From positions 930,001 through 994,000 of the forward strand of contig BJHW01000001.1 in the NCBI GenBank assembly GCA_005405945.1: a stretch of 64,000 bases of DNA, given 5' to 3'. This DNA is from Streptomyces violaceusniger (GTDB lineage Bacteria > Actinomycetota > Actinomycetes > Streptomycetales > Streptomycetaceae). This document shows, piece after piece, positions 8,302 through 16,132 of the stretch. Position 1 is the stretch's first letter, and every line of letters begins with the position of its first letter. The notes beneath the pieces were generated by a model. That model had not been told where the DNA came from, did no database searches, and saw only the letters and a program-made list of their open reading frames with translations. The translations under genes and the position numbers were made by a program.

Positions 8302-9255
8302 CTACGCCGGGCGGGGCCGGCGGGCGCGGTAGGCGCGTTGGCGGCAGGCGTCGGAGCAGTAGGTGCGTGGACGGCCGGTGGCGGCGGGGCGAGGTACGGG
8401 GTTGCCGCATTGCGGACAGGGAGTTTCGTAACGCCTTGATGTTTCGTCGCGACGATTGGACTGGTTCCGGACGAACGTCTCGATGCTGTCCAGCACGAGC
8501 CGGAGGCCGAACTCGAAGCCACGGTCGCGGGGGTGACGCAGGGCACCGGCGGCGCGGAGGCTCGCCACCACGGGATAGCGCGCCGGGACGAAGACGGCGT
8601 CCCAGAAGTGGGCGCGGGCGGCCCACCACTGCTCGTCGGTCAGGCCGGAGTGGCGCTCGACGGCGGCCGCGTCGAGGGCGTCGCGGGCGGCGCCACGCAC
8701 ATAGGCGTCGACCAGGTCGAAAACGTGGACCAGCGCCGATGGGGGCAGACCGGTCGCGGTGAGCACCCGCAGGACGGACTCGTACCAGGCGAGGCCGTGG
8801 GGACCCAGGGCGGGACGCCCGGCCGGAAGGCGCAGGATCCAGGGGTGACGGTGGTAGAGGCCCCAGTCGGCGCGGGCGGACAGCTCCAGCCTGGTCCGCC
8901 AGTCGCCCGGGGCGGCATCGGCGGGCGGGACCTCGCCCATCACGGCGTCCGTCATGAGGTCGAGCAGCTCGGCCTTGCCGGGCACGTACCGGTAGAGCGA
9001 CATCGTGGTGCAGCCGAGCCGTTCGGCGACCCGGCGCATGGACACGGCGGCCAGTCCTTGTGCGTCGGCGATCCCGACGGCGGTACGCACGATCTCCTCA
9101 AGGGTGAAGGCGGGGCGCCGGCCTCGGTTGGGGCGCTCGCCCAGCCCCAGAGCAGTTCCAGGCCGCGCACGGCGCTCGCTTCCCCGCTGTGGCCGGATCG
9201 CATCCGCCCTCACCCCGCCCAACGTTGACCACCACTCAGCGTATGCGTACAGCAT
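8302..9255 (-). CDS. TetR-family regulator with C-terminal cysteine-rich zinc-ribbon-like tail
   Basis: The protein starts at ATG 9255 or a nearby downstream codon (GTG 9213). It has a TetR helix-turn-helix (ADAQGLAAVSMRRVAERLG, TTMSLYRYVPGKAELLDLM) and an all-helical TetR_C domain of about 150 residues. A last 40 residues carry CPQCGNPV and YCSDACRQRAYR, four cysteines spaced like a zinc ribbon. The tail adds a possible metal or nucleic-acid binding element to an ordinary TetR. It is divergent from the rhamnosidase at 9261 with almost no gap, so it probably controls that gene. Confidence 0.82.
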   Translation of the reverse strand: MLYAYAEWWSTLGGVRADAIRPQRGSERRARPGTALGLGERPNRGRRPAFTLEEIVRTAVGIADAQGLAAVSMRRVAERLGCTTMSLYRYVPGKAELLDLMTDAVMGEVPPADAAPGDWRTRLELSARADWGLYHRHPWILRLPAGRPALGPHGLAWYESVLRVLTATGLPPSALVHVFDLVDAYVRGAARDALDAAAVERHSGLTDEQWWAARAHFWDAVFVPARYPVVASLRAAGALRHPRDRGFEFGLRLVLDSIETFVRNQSNRRDETSRRYETPCPQCGNPVPRPAATGRPRTYCSDACRQRAYRARRPRPA

Positions 9256-9260
9256 AAACA

Positions 9261-11443
9261 ATGAAATCCAACCGAATGACTCGTTCAACCATCGTTCTCG
9301 TCTGTCTCGCCGCCACCCTCTCCGGGACTCTCGCCGCCGGACCTCAGGACCGGGCGGTGGCCCTGTCCCGGGAGCCGGTCGGCATGGACCCGGCCTGGCG
9401 ACAGCAGCTGCCGCGCGTCCCCGGCACCTTCGTGCGGCCCACCTCGGTGACGGTCGAGGGAGACGGTGGCACCGTCACCGGCGCCGATGGGGCGTTACGG
9501 GAGGACGGCGCGGCGGCGATCCTCACCACGACCGCACCACGGGGCGCGCGACTGGTGCTCGACCTCGGTGTACTGGCCGGAGGATACGTCGAGTTGGGGA
9601 TCCGGAGGGCGTCGGGCGCGCCGATCAGAGCGTCGTACGCGGAGGCGCGCCAGTACCTCGGCCCGGCCGGCGACGCCGATCCCGACCCCGGCGGTTTCTT
9701 CTACCGGGGCCGGTCCCTGGGCACCGACGACGATCCCGACGGACGGGCGGACGTCTACGCCCCGCCGCGCGGATCCACCGTGCTGCGCAGCCCCGGTCTG
9801 CGCGGCTCCCAGCGGTACGTCGCGATCACGCTGGACGGACCCGGCTCGCTCGCCCTGGACTTCGTACGGGTGCGGCAGACGACCTTTCCCGGCGCGTACG
9901 ACGGGCACTTCCTCTCCAGCGACCCGGTGCTCAACCGTGCCTGGTACGCGAGCGCCTACGGCCTGGATCTGTCGACGGCCCGTGGACGTCGTACCGCCGT
10001 GGGGCGGCCGTGGGTCGTCATGGACGGCCCCAAGCGGGACCGCACCGTGTACGCGGGCGACGTCCAGCTCGTGGCCCTGGCCGCGTACCAGCAGGGCGGC
10101 GCGTACCGCCGCGTACTGCGCGACACCATCAACCTGTTCGCCTGCCAGCAGCGGCCAGACGGCACGCTTCCGGCCACCAGCCTCATCGACGTGCCGTGCG
10201 AACTCGGCGACCCCGGCCCGCCGGACGGGTCGCCGGAGGGGTTCGAACCGCCGGGCGCGGCCGGGAAGGTCAGGCTCGACAGCTTCACCCTCCTGTGGGT
10301 CGTCAGCGTGGCCAACTACCTGCACTTCACCGGGGACAGTGCCTTTGTGAGGCCGCTGCTGCCCGTCGCACGCCGCGCCCTGCGGTTCTTCGGCGAACAC
10401 GCCCCGAACGCCGACGGCGGGCTGTTCCGGACCGCCGATTACGACGGGCTGCCCGCCCAGAACTGGCACACCCCGGACCGGGCCGCCGGCGTCGACGCCA
10501 CCACCAACGCCGCCTACTACGCGGCTCTGCGCTCACTGGCCCGGCTCGAACGGTCCGTGGCGGGCGACCGGGCGCCGCGGCGGCGCTCGACCGCCGGGCG
10601 GACCGGGTCCGGGCCGCGCTCCTCACCAGGCTGTGGGATCCGGAGGCCGGGGCCATGACGCTCAACACCGACGATCCGCGCCGCGACCACACCGCCGATG
10701 CCAACGCCGCCGCCCTCGCCTTCGGGGTGCTCGACGGCCCGCGGGCCCGGCGCGCCATCGCGTACCTGGACACGCACCTCAGCGGTCCGTACGGCACGCT
10801 CACCACCCGGCACACCGACAACCCGTACATGACGCGGTACATCTCCCCGTATGTGATGTCCCAGGAGAGCCTGGGACGGTTCCGCCACGGGGACGGCGCC
10901 GGGGCGCTCCGGCTGATCCGCACCGCCTGGGACCACATGATCCGCAACGGTCCCGGAACGCCGTGGGAGGAGGTCGGTGCCGACGGGAAGCCGGCCGTGC
11001 CCCGGCCCGGCACATCGCTGGCCTGGGGCGGACACGTCGGTATGGCCCACGCCTGGAGCACCGCGGTGCCCGCGCTGTCGATGAACGTGCTCGGCGTCCG
11101 ACCGCTCGCCGACGGCTACCGCAGGTGGGCGGTGGAGCCCGACCCGGTCGACCTGGGCTGGGCACAGGGCGACGTCCCGGTACCGGCGGGCGCGTTGTCC
11201 GTACGGTGGCGGCGCGGGACGGGCGACGACTCGTTCGTCCTCACGGTCCGGGCACCGGAAGGCACGACCGGCCGGGTCGCGGTGCCCCTCCTCCACAAGG
11301 ACCGCACCATCGCCGTGGACGGCCGGATCGCCTGGCACGACGGCCGCCCGTCGGGGGATGCGGGCCGGGGCGCCCACCGCGTGGGGGACACGGTCGTCTT
11401 CGAGGGAGTACGCGGAACCGCCACCTTCGCCTGGGCGGGGTAG
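9261..11443 (+). CDS. Secreted alpha-L-rhamnosidase-like glycoside hydrolase (GH78 type), frameshifted at about 10573
   Basis: An N-terminal signal peptide (STIVLVCLAATLSGTLAAG) is followed by a beta domain and an (alpha/alpha)6 barrel. The barrel motifs include GRPWVVMDGPKRDRTVYAGD and DSFTLLWVVSVANY. The first frame holds to about 10570. One base then appears missing, and the other frame continues RADRVRAALLTRLWDPEAG to a C-terminal beta domain ending at 11443. The total is about 726 aa. GH78 enzymes remove terminal L-rhamnose from glycosides or polysaccharides outside the cell. A possible -35 (TTGACC 9225-9230) would start RNA close to the ATG, so a leaderless message is possible. Control by the divergent TetR is inferred. 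Confidence 0.75.
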
Positions 11444-11723
11444 GTCCCGGGGCCGCCGACGATCGGCGACGTCGTACCGCGTCCGGCCCGAGCACGCGCC
11501 GCTGGTGCTCCTGCGGCACGGTGGCGGCACCCACGAGAAGGCCCCGGCGATGGTGGGCCCTGCGGAACGGTCCGGTCTGGCGTCGTTCGACGCCTTCGCC
11601 TCGAAGGAGAAGACGTTGCACGCCAACGCGGGCCGGCCCAAGGAGGTGCCCAGGCTCGAGGCCGACAGCGCGGTCCGGTTCTTCGCCCGGCACCTCGGCC
11701 GGGCCGTCACCTCACCGGCCTGA
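11444..11723 (+). pseudogene. Alpha/beta hydrolase remnant with internal deletion
   Basis: In one frame the translation reads YRVRPEHAPLVLLRHGGGTH and continues to PAMVGPAER. This looks like the first strand and oxyanion segment of an alpha/beta hydrolase. It then jumps to SGLASFDAFASKEKTLHANA, PRLEADSAVRFFARHLG and the stop at 11721-11723, which look like the C-terminal end of such a protein. The nucleophile elbow and most of the core (about 150 residues) are missing between them. No start codon with a ribosome site is visible, so it is a remnant. Confidence 0.6.
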
Positions 11724-11842
11724 GGTGGCGGGCATCGGCGTCCGGCCACCGGCCGGGCGCCGATGCCCGCCGAGGGTGTTCCGGGGGCGGAAGCGGAGGC
11801 GAGGAGGGCGACGAGTGCGGCGGCGGTGACCCCTCGAGGTGG

Positions 11843-11859
11843 CTTGCCGAAACGGCAAG
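11843..11859. promoter_or_regulatory. Perfect 7-bp inverted repeat upstream of the DinB-like gene
   Basis: CTTGCCG-AAA-CGGCAAG is a perfect palindrome about 90 bases before the GTG at 11947. It could be a dimeric regulator site or a small hairpin. The rest of 11724-11946 shows no gene. Confidence 0.4.
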
Positions 11860-11946
11860 GTTCCTCGCCACTGTGTGACGCCCCGCCGAGACTGGCCCCA
11901 CCGACACCGAGGGCCGCCCCGACGAGCGCCACACGAGGAGTACGCC

Positions 11947-12437
11947 GTGCCCACCGCCTCCCGCCGCAAGGACACCCCGCCGCCCCGCACCGCGAACAGC
12001 GAAGCGGACGTCCTGCGCGGCTTCCTCGACTATCTGCGTGCCTCGATCGCCGCGAAGGTCGACGGAGCCGCGGAACCTCAGGCCCGGACACCGGCGGTGC
12101 CCTCGGGCACGAGCCTGCTCGGCCTGCTCAACCATTTGATCGCCGTCGAGAGCGCGACATTCCTCGGCGAGGAGGTCACTGATTGGCAGGCGACGCTCCG
12201 GCCCGCCCCGAGGACGGCGTCTCCGATGTCGTCAGGCGCTACCGGGCGACCGTCGAGCGCGCGAACAAGGTGCTCGACGCATGCGCCGACCTCGGCGCGC
12301 CGCTGCCCCGGGCGGGACGTCCGGGCCCGGCTCCGAGTGTTCGCTGGGCACTCACCCACATGATCGAGGAAACCGGTCGCCACGCCGGTCACGCGGACAT
12401 CCTGCGCGAACTCATCGACGGCAGCACCGGGCGCTGA
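11947..12437 (+). CDS. DinB/DUF664-like protein (frameshifted at about 12207)
   Basis: The start is GTG 11947 behind ACGAGGAGTAC. The first frame gives SEADVLRGFLDYLRASIAAK and LLGLLNHLIAVESATFLGEE. After a one-base shift the second frame gives PEDGVSDVVRRYRATVERAN and LTHMIEETGRHAGHADILRE, ending at 12437. Two His-bearing helices (NHLIAVE; HMIEETGRHAGHAD) form the DinB-type metal site. The total of about 163 aa fits the family, which includes thiol-dependent transferases and many proteins of unknown role. The shift lies in a C-rich stretch and may be a consensus error. Confidence 0.7.
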
Positions 12438-12478
12438 GCCGCCTGCCGCATCCCCGGGGCCTCCCGCCTGCCGCGGGC

Positions 12479-12955
12479 CTACCGCGGGTAGGCGGTGTCG
12501 CGAGCGGTCTTCTCCCAGGTGGTGACGTCGGAGCGGATGGCGTCGAGGTGACTGAGGACCGCGTCGACCGCGTCGCTGCCCAGGGGCAGACGCAGCGGCG
12601 TCCGCTCGGCGTCCAGCGCGGCCAGGATCGCCGCCGCGGCCCTGGCCGGGTCGCCCGGCTCCGCGCCCCCGGCGGTCTGGGTCATCCGCCGGGTGGGCCC
12701 GACCGTCTCGGCGTAGTCGGCGATCTCCTCGCTCGCGCCGGCGCATGGCGGGAAGCACGGCCACGACCAGGGCGGCGGGGCCGAAGACATGCAGGTCGAA
12801 CAGCGAACGCAACTCGGCGTCGGTGGATTCGTCGGCCGCGCCGACGTGGCCGCGCCCCGCGTTGTTGACCAGGACGTCGAACCTGCCGTGACGGCTCACC
12901 ACATCCCGCACGGTGGCCTGGATCCCGGCGGTATCAGTGACGTCCAGCGTCAGCG
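12479..12955 (-). pseudogene. Short-chain dehydrogenase/reductase remnant (both N-terminus and centre deleted)
   Basis: Reading leftward, the frame begins near 12955 with LDVTDTAGIQATVRDVVSRH, then FDVLVNNAGRGHVGAADES (the SDR NNAG motif) and VLPAMRRRE. At about 12745 the sequence jumps, with a frame change, to EIADYAETV and ends with DAVDAVLSHLDAIRSDVTTW and DTAYPR. The N-terminal GxxxGIG nucleotide site and the central Ser/YxxxK catalytic block are both missing. Two deletions have removed about half the gene, so it cannot work. Confidence 0.72.
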
Positions 12956-13186
12956 GTGCCGAGATCGCCAGCACCGAGGAGACGTACGAGGCGCTGGTGG
13001 CCGGGCGCGGGCTCTGCCTGCTGGCCAGCGGGAACGCACCGCTCATCACCCCGGGGCGGGGTCGTCACCCGGCCGGTGCGCGGCATCTCGCCCAGCCAGT
13101 ACGCGCTCGCCCGGCGTGCCGACGACCACCGTCCCCTGGTGCTGGACTACGTACGCGCCTGCCGGCAGGCGACCGGGCAGCTCTGA
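12956..13186 (+). pseudogene. LysR-type regulator, C-terminal remnant
   Basis: From about 12956 the plus strand reads AEIASTEETYEALVAGRGLC and LLASGNAPLIT. After a one-base shift near 13055 it reads GGVVTRPVRGISPSQYALAR and ends LVLDYVRACRQATGQL. This is the last part of a LysR substrate-binding domain. The helix-turn-helix and most of the sensor are absent. It abuts the SDR remnant head-to-head, so one deletion seems to have removed the two N-termini and the shared promoter of a divergent LysR/SDR pair. Confidence 0.65.
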
Positions 13187-13529
13187 CCCGCGGTCCGACG
13201 GTACGGCCCTGGTGGGACCGGGCGCTTCCGCGGAGGTCAGCCCTCCACGTGCGGCGGGCCGTCCGCGCCACCTGCTCGTCCTCACCAGCGCGGTCCGCGG
13301 TCGGTGACCTTGGGGGAAGCACCCGCGGTGGGGCGACTCACCGGCGAAGGCGTGGGCCGGCGCGACGAGGTATCGCTCGAGTCACGCCCTAAGCGCACCG
13401 TGCCGACCGTCTGAGGCGGCTGGGCCGCCTCGCCGTCCGCATTGGCCTGATCCCTGTGGTTTCCCTCTCACCGCGCCGGACACGATGGGCCTCATGTGAC
13501 CGATCCACGGACACGAGGGGGAAAGCACC
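13187..13529. other. Intergenic stretch, no gene recognised
   Basis: About 340 bases separate the LysR remnant from the AraC gene. No coding frame gives a recognisable protein. A hairpin, GAGGCGGC-TGG-GCCGCCTC, lies at 13413-13431 and may be a terminator. The last part holds a purine-rich GAGGGGGAAAG just before ATG 13530. Confidence 0.4.
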
Positions 13530-14435
13530 ATGCACGAGAAGAAGCACACGCCGATGGCCTCATCGACTGCGACGGCCGCGGCGGAGTCGCGAGAGCTGAT
13601 CACCAGGAAACCCGGCCCCGCCGCGCGCGAGCATGTGCTGGGATACCGGGGCTTCCGGTTCGGGGCGCGCCAGCCCCGATGTCGGCTGCTGGTGCCGGAC
13701 GGTGTGGTGAAGGTGATGCTCGGGTTCGGCGAGTCGGTACGGATCGCCGACGCGGTGGATCCCCGCCAGTCCGTCACCGGAACCTCGATGATCAACGGGT
13801 TACGGGCCACGGCCACGCTGGGCGAGCACACCGGCCAGTTATCCGGCGTGACGGTCATGCTGACGCCGATCGCGGCCTTCCGCTTCTTCGGCGTGCCGAT
13901 GGCCGAGCTGGCGGAGCGCAATCTGGATCCGGCCGATCTCCTCGGCCGGGAGGCGGGCCGCCTCCTCTGCCGCCTGGCCGAGTGCCGCGACTGGGCATCG
14001 CGCTTCGCCCTGCTCGACGGGGTGTTCGCGGCCCGGGCCCAGGCCGGGCCGGAGTGCGCGACCGAGGTGGTCTGGGCATGGCGGCGGCTGGGACGCACCC
14101 ACGGCCGGATACGCGTGGCGGACCTGGCCACCGAGACCGGCTGGAGCCGCCGACGGCTGGAGCGCCGCTTCCGCGAGCAAGTCGGCCTTCCGCCCAAGCA
14201 GTTCGCCCAGGTGCTGCGGCTGCAGGAGGCGCTGCGCCTACAGGACGGCGGCCTGCCGTGGGCGGAGGCGGCGGCCCTCGCGGGCTACTACGACCAGGCC
14301 CATTTCACCCGGGCCTTCAGGGACCGGGTCGGCTGTACGCCGGGCCGGTTCGGAACCCGCCGGGCGTCCTCCAAGCCCGGCGACCCGCTGGACTTCCTGC
14401 CCGACCAGGTCACCAGCGTTCTGCTCGCCGAGTGA
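13530..14435 (+). CDS. AraC-family transcriptional regulator
   Basis: This 301-aa protein starts at ATG 13530 after GAGGGGGAAAG. The N-terminal half has LLVPDGVVKVMLGF and is likely a ligand domain. The C-terminal half is an AraC DNA-binding domain: first helix-turn-helix in RVADLATETGWSRRRLERRF, second in WAEAAALAGYYDQAHFTRAF, then GCTPGRF, the usual closing motif. It lies 176 bases upstream of the ten-cysteine peptide gene in the same direction. By position it is the likely activator of that operon, but no binding site could be assigned. Confidence 0.85.
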   Translation: MHEKKHTPMASSTATAAAESRELITRKPGPAAREHVLGYRGFRFGARQPRCRLLVPDGVVKVMLGFGESVRIADAVDPRQSVTGTSMINGLRATATLGEHTGQLSGVTVMLTPIAAFRFFGVPMAELAERNLDPADLLGREAGRLLCRLAECRDWASRFALLDGVFAARAQAGPECATEVVWAWRRLGRTHGRIRVADLATETGWSRRRLERRFREQVGLPPKQFAQVLRLQEALRLQDGGLPWAEAAALAGYYDQAHFTRAFRDRVGCTPGRFGTRRASSKPGDPLDFLPDQVTSVLLAE

Positions 14436-14611
14436 GGGCGTCCCGCGCGCCGAGTCGCGGCGTCTCCTTCAGCGTCGCATTCGTACAAGACATCCTTCCC
14501 GCCGGATCGCGAGGGTGGCGGAGTCGGCAGGCGCCGTCTGTCGGCTCGACCCGACATCGGCCCGTGCCCAGTCCACAGAGCCGGGCCGGACTCGACGGAA
14601 GGAGGGTGGAC

Positions 14612-14815
14612 ATGTACAGGACGCTCACCACGATGGGCAGCAGGCTGCTCGGCCTGTTCGTTCCCCAGGTGGAGGCCTCTGCCGTGCAGGTGAAGCAGTG
14701 CTGGCCGCAATGCTGGCAGTGCAACAGGCAGTACGGCGGTCCGTGCGGCTGCAACGCCCGGTGCTGCAAGAACTCGGCCGGAGGCTTCGACTGCAACGGT
14801 TGCGTGGGCTGCTGA
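14612..14815 (+). CDS. Ten-cysteine secreted peptide precursor (candidate disulfide-rich peptide)
   Basis: A 67-residue peptide starts at ATG 14612 behind an excellent GGAAGGAGGG site. The first 24 residues form a short leader with a basic start, a hydrophobic LLGLFVP, and a signal-peptidase-like ASA just before residue 25. The remaining 43 residues hold ten cysteines, at 30, 34, 37, 45, 47, 51, 52, 61, 64 and 67, plus two Trp and many Gly/Asn. An even number of Cys and a terminal Cys suggest five disulfides. The genes downstream encode a MauE-like redox membrane protein, a CGPC thioredoxin, an exporter and a signal peptidase, which fits oxidation, export and leader removal. I know of no named family for it. 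It could be a bacteriocin, a signal or a metal-binding peptide. Confidence 0.72.
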   Translation: MYRTLTTMGSRLLGLFVPQVEASAVQVKQCWPQCWQCNRQYGGPCGCNARCCKNSAGGFDCNGCVGC

Positions 14816-14895
14816 GACCACGCGGGGCCGCGCCGACCACCGTCCGCTCCAGGACGACGGTGTACGCGGCGCACCGCTGAACGACAGCGGACAGG

Positions 14896-14931
14896 CGGCC
14901 CCCGAGTGGCCAACGGGGCATTCGGGGGCCG
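14896..14931 (+). terminator. Hairpin between the peptide gene and its maturation genes
   Basis: CGGCCCCCGA (14896-14905) and TCGGGGGCCG (14922-14931) form a perfect 10-bp stem with a 16-base loop, followed by TCTTCAC. It sits 80 bases after the peptide stop and 45 before the MauE-like start. A partial terminator here would give more peptide message than maturation enzyme message, a common layout for secreted-peptide operons. Confidence 0.6.
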
Positions 14932-14976
14932 TCTTCACGCTCAGCCCGCACCCCTACCTCGAGTGAAAGGGTTGCC

Positions 14977-15750
14977 GTGCAGTATCTGGTGATCGCGGTC
15001 CGGGCCATGATCGGTGTGGTCTTCCTGATCGCCTTCCTGAGCAAGTCGGCGGGGCGGGGCAGGTTCGCGGCCTTCGTGGAGTCGCTGCCCGCCATGGGAG
15101 TGGTGCCGCCGCGGCTGGTCGGCCCCGCGGCGGGGGCCGTGGTCACCGCGGAGGGCGCCGTCTGTGCCCTGCTCATCGCGCCGTCCGAGGGCGCCACCGT
15201 GACCGGACTGGCCCTCGCGGCGGGACTGTTGAGCGTTTTCGCGGCGGCGATGGCCCGCACGATACGGCGGGGAACGGGCGCCGCCTGCCGGTGTTTCGGG
15301 GCCTCGGCGGCCCCGCTCGGCCGCCGCCACCTCCTGCGCAATGTGCTGCTGACCGCCGTCGCGGCGGCGGCCGGCCTGATGACACTGGCGGACCGGGCGC
15401 CGACGACGGCGACGGGAGCGCTCGTGGCGGCGGCGGCCGGGCTCGTCGCGGGTGCCCTGGTGACCGTACTCGACGACCTGGCCGCGCTCTTCGGCCCGTC
15501 CAGGGCCCGGCAGATCCCCGATTCGACGCGCGCACACACCATCCGAAGGCCATCCGGGATATCCGGTACATCCGGGAGGAACCATGCCAGTCCTGATCAG
15601 CGCCGTGGTGCTCGTGGGGGCACTGTGTTCGCTGGATCTGATCCTCACCCTGGGCGTGATCAAGCGCCTGCGGGAGCACGGCGAGCTGCTGGCGGCGAGG
15701 GCCGTCGACCGGCCACGCTCGGCGATCGAACTCGGCGAGCCGGTCGGTGA
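14977..15750 (+). CDS. MauE/DoxX-like redox-associated membrane protein
   Basis: The start is GTG 14977. About 165 residues form four hydrophobic segments (YLVIAVRAMIGVVFLIAFLS; LVGPAAGAVVTAEG; GLALAAGLLSVFAAAMA; LLTAVAAAAGLMTL). A CRCFGASA motif and a downstream GRRHLLRN match the MauE pattern. In methylamine dehydrogenase, MauE together with MauD supports formation of the six disulfides of the small subunit. Here it is followed by a MauD-like thioredoxin. The open frame runs on to 15750, overlapping the next gene by 167 bases, and its last 80 or so residues look like random Arg/Gly-rich sequence. The true end is probably near 15590, reached by a missed base. Confidence 0.75.
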   Translation: MQYLVIAVRAMIGVVFLIAFLSKSAGRGRFAAFVESLPAMGVVPPRLVGPAAGAVVTAEGAVCALLIAPSEGATVTGLALAAGLLSVFAAAMARTIRRGTGAACRCFGASAAPLGRRHLLRNVLLTAVAAAAGLMTLADRAPTTATGALVAAAAGLVAGALVTVLDDLAALFGPSRARQIPDSTRAHTIRRPSGISGTSGRNHASPDQRRGARGGTVFAGSDPHPGRDQAPAGARRAAGGEGRRPATLGDRTRRAGR

Positions 15751-16132
15751 GTTCGCCACCCACACCGTGGACGGCGAGCCGCTGAGCCGCGCCACGATGA
15801 CCGGGACCACCTTGGTGGGCTTCTTCACGCCGACCTGCGGACCGTGCAAGGAGCAGCTGCCGAAGTTCGTGGAGTACGCCCGTACGATGCCCGGCGGACG
15901 CGATCGGGTGCTGGCCGCCGTGGTGGGCGATGCGGACCTGGCCGCGCCCATGGTCGCCGAACTGCGGTCGGTGGCGAAGGTCGTGACCCAGACCCGCAAC
16001 GAGGAACCCATGGGTGCGGCATTCGAGATCATGGCGTTTCCCACGGTGCTCATGGTCGCGCCGGATGCCGAGGGCGATGTCGTGGTCACCGACGACGCGG
16101 TGGACCTGTCCCGGCCGACGCTTCCGGTGTGA
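15584..16132 (+). CDS. TlpA/MauD-like membrane-anchored thioredoxin
   Basis: This 182-aa protein starts at ATG 15584 after GGGAGGAACC. An N-terminal membrane anchor (VLISAVVLVGALCSLDLILT) leads to a thioredoxin fold with FFTPTCGPCKEQLPKF. It includes the cis-Pro loop AFPTVLMV. The CGPC active site would face outward and handle Cys thiols of exported proteins. MauE plus a MauD-like thioredoxin is the known pair for multi-disulfide maturation, and the only Cys-rich partner here is the peptide at 14612. Its stop overlaps the exporter start (GTGA). Confidence 0.85.
   Translation: MPVLISAVVLVGALCSLDLILTLGVIKRLREHGELLAARAVDRPRSAIELGEPVGEFATHTVDGEPLSRATMTGTTLVGFFTPTCGPCKEQLPKFVEYARTMPGGRDRVLAAVVGDADLAAPMVAELRSVAKVVTQTRNEEPMGAAFEIMAFPTVLMVAPDAEGDVVVTDDAVDLSRPTLPV

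Noticed and set aside
14436..14611. Operator for the AraC protein before the peptide gene
   Set aside because: No direct or inverted repeat of convincing length was seen, and no good -10/-35 pair.
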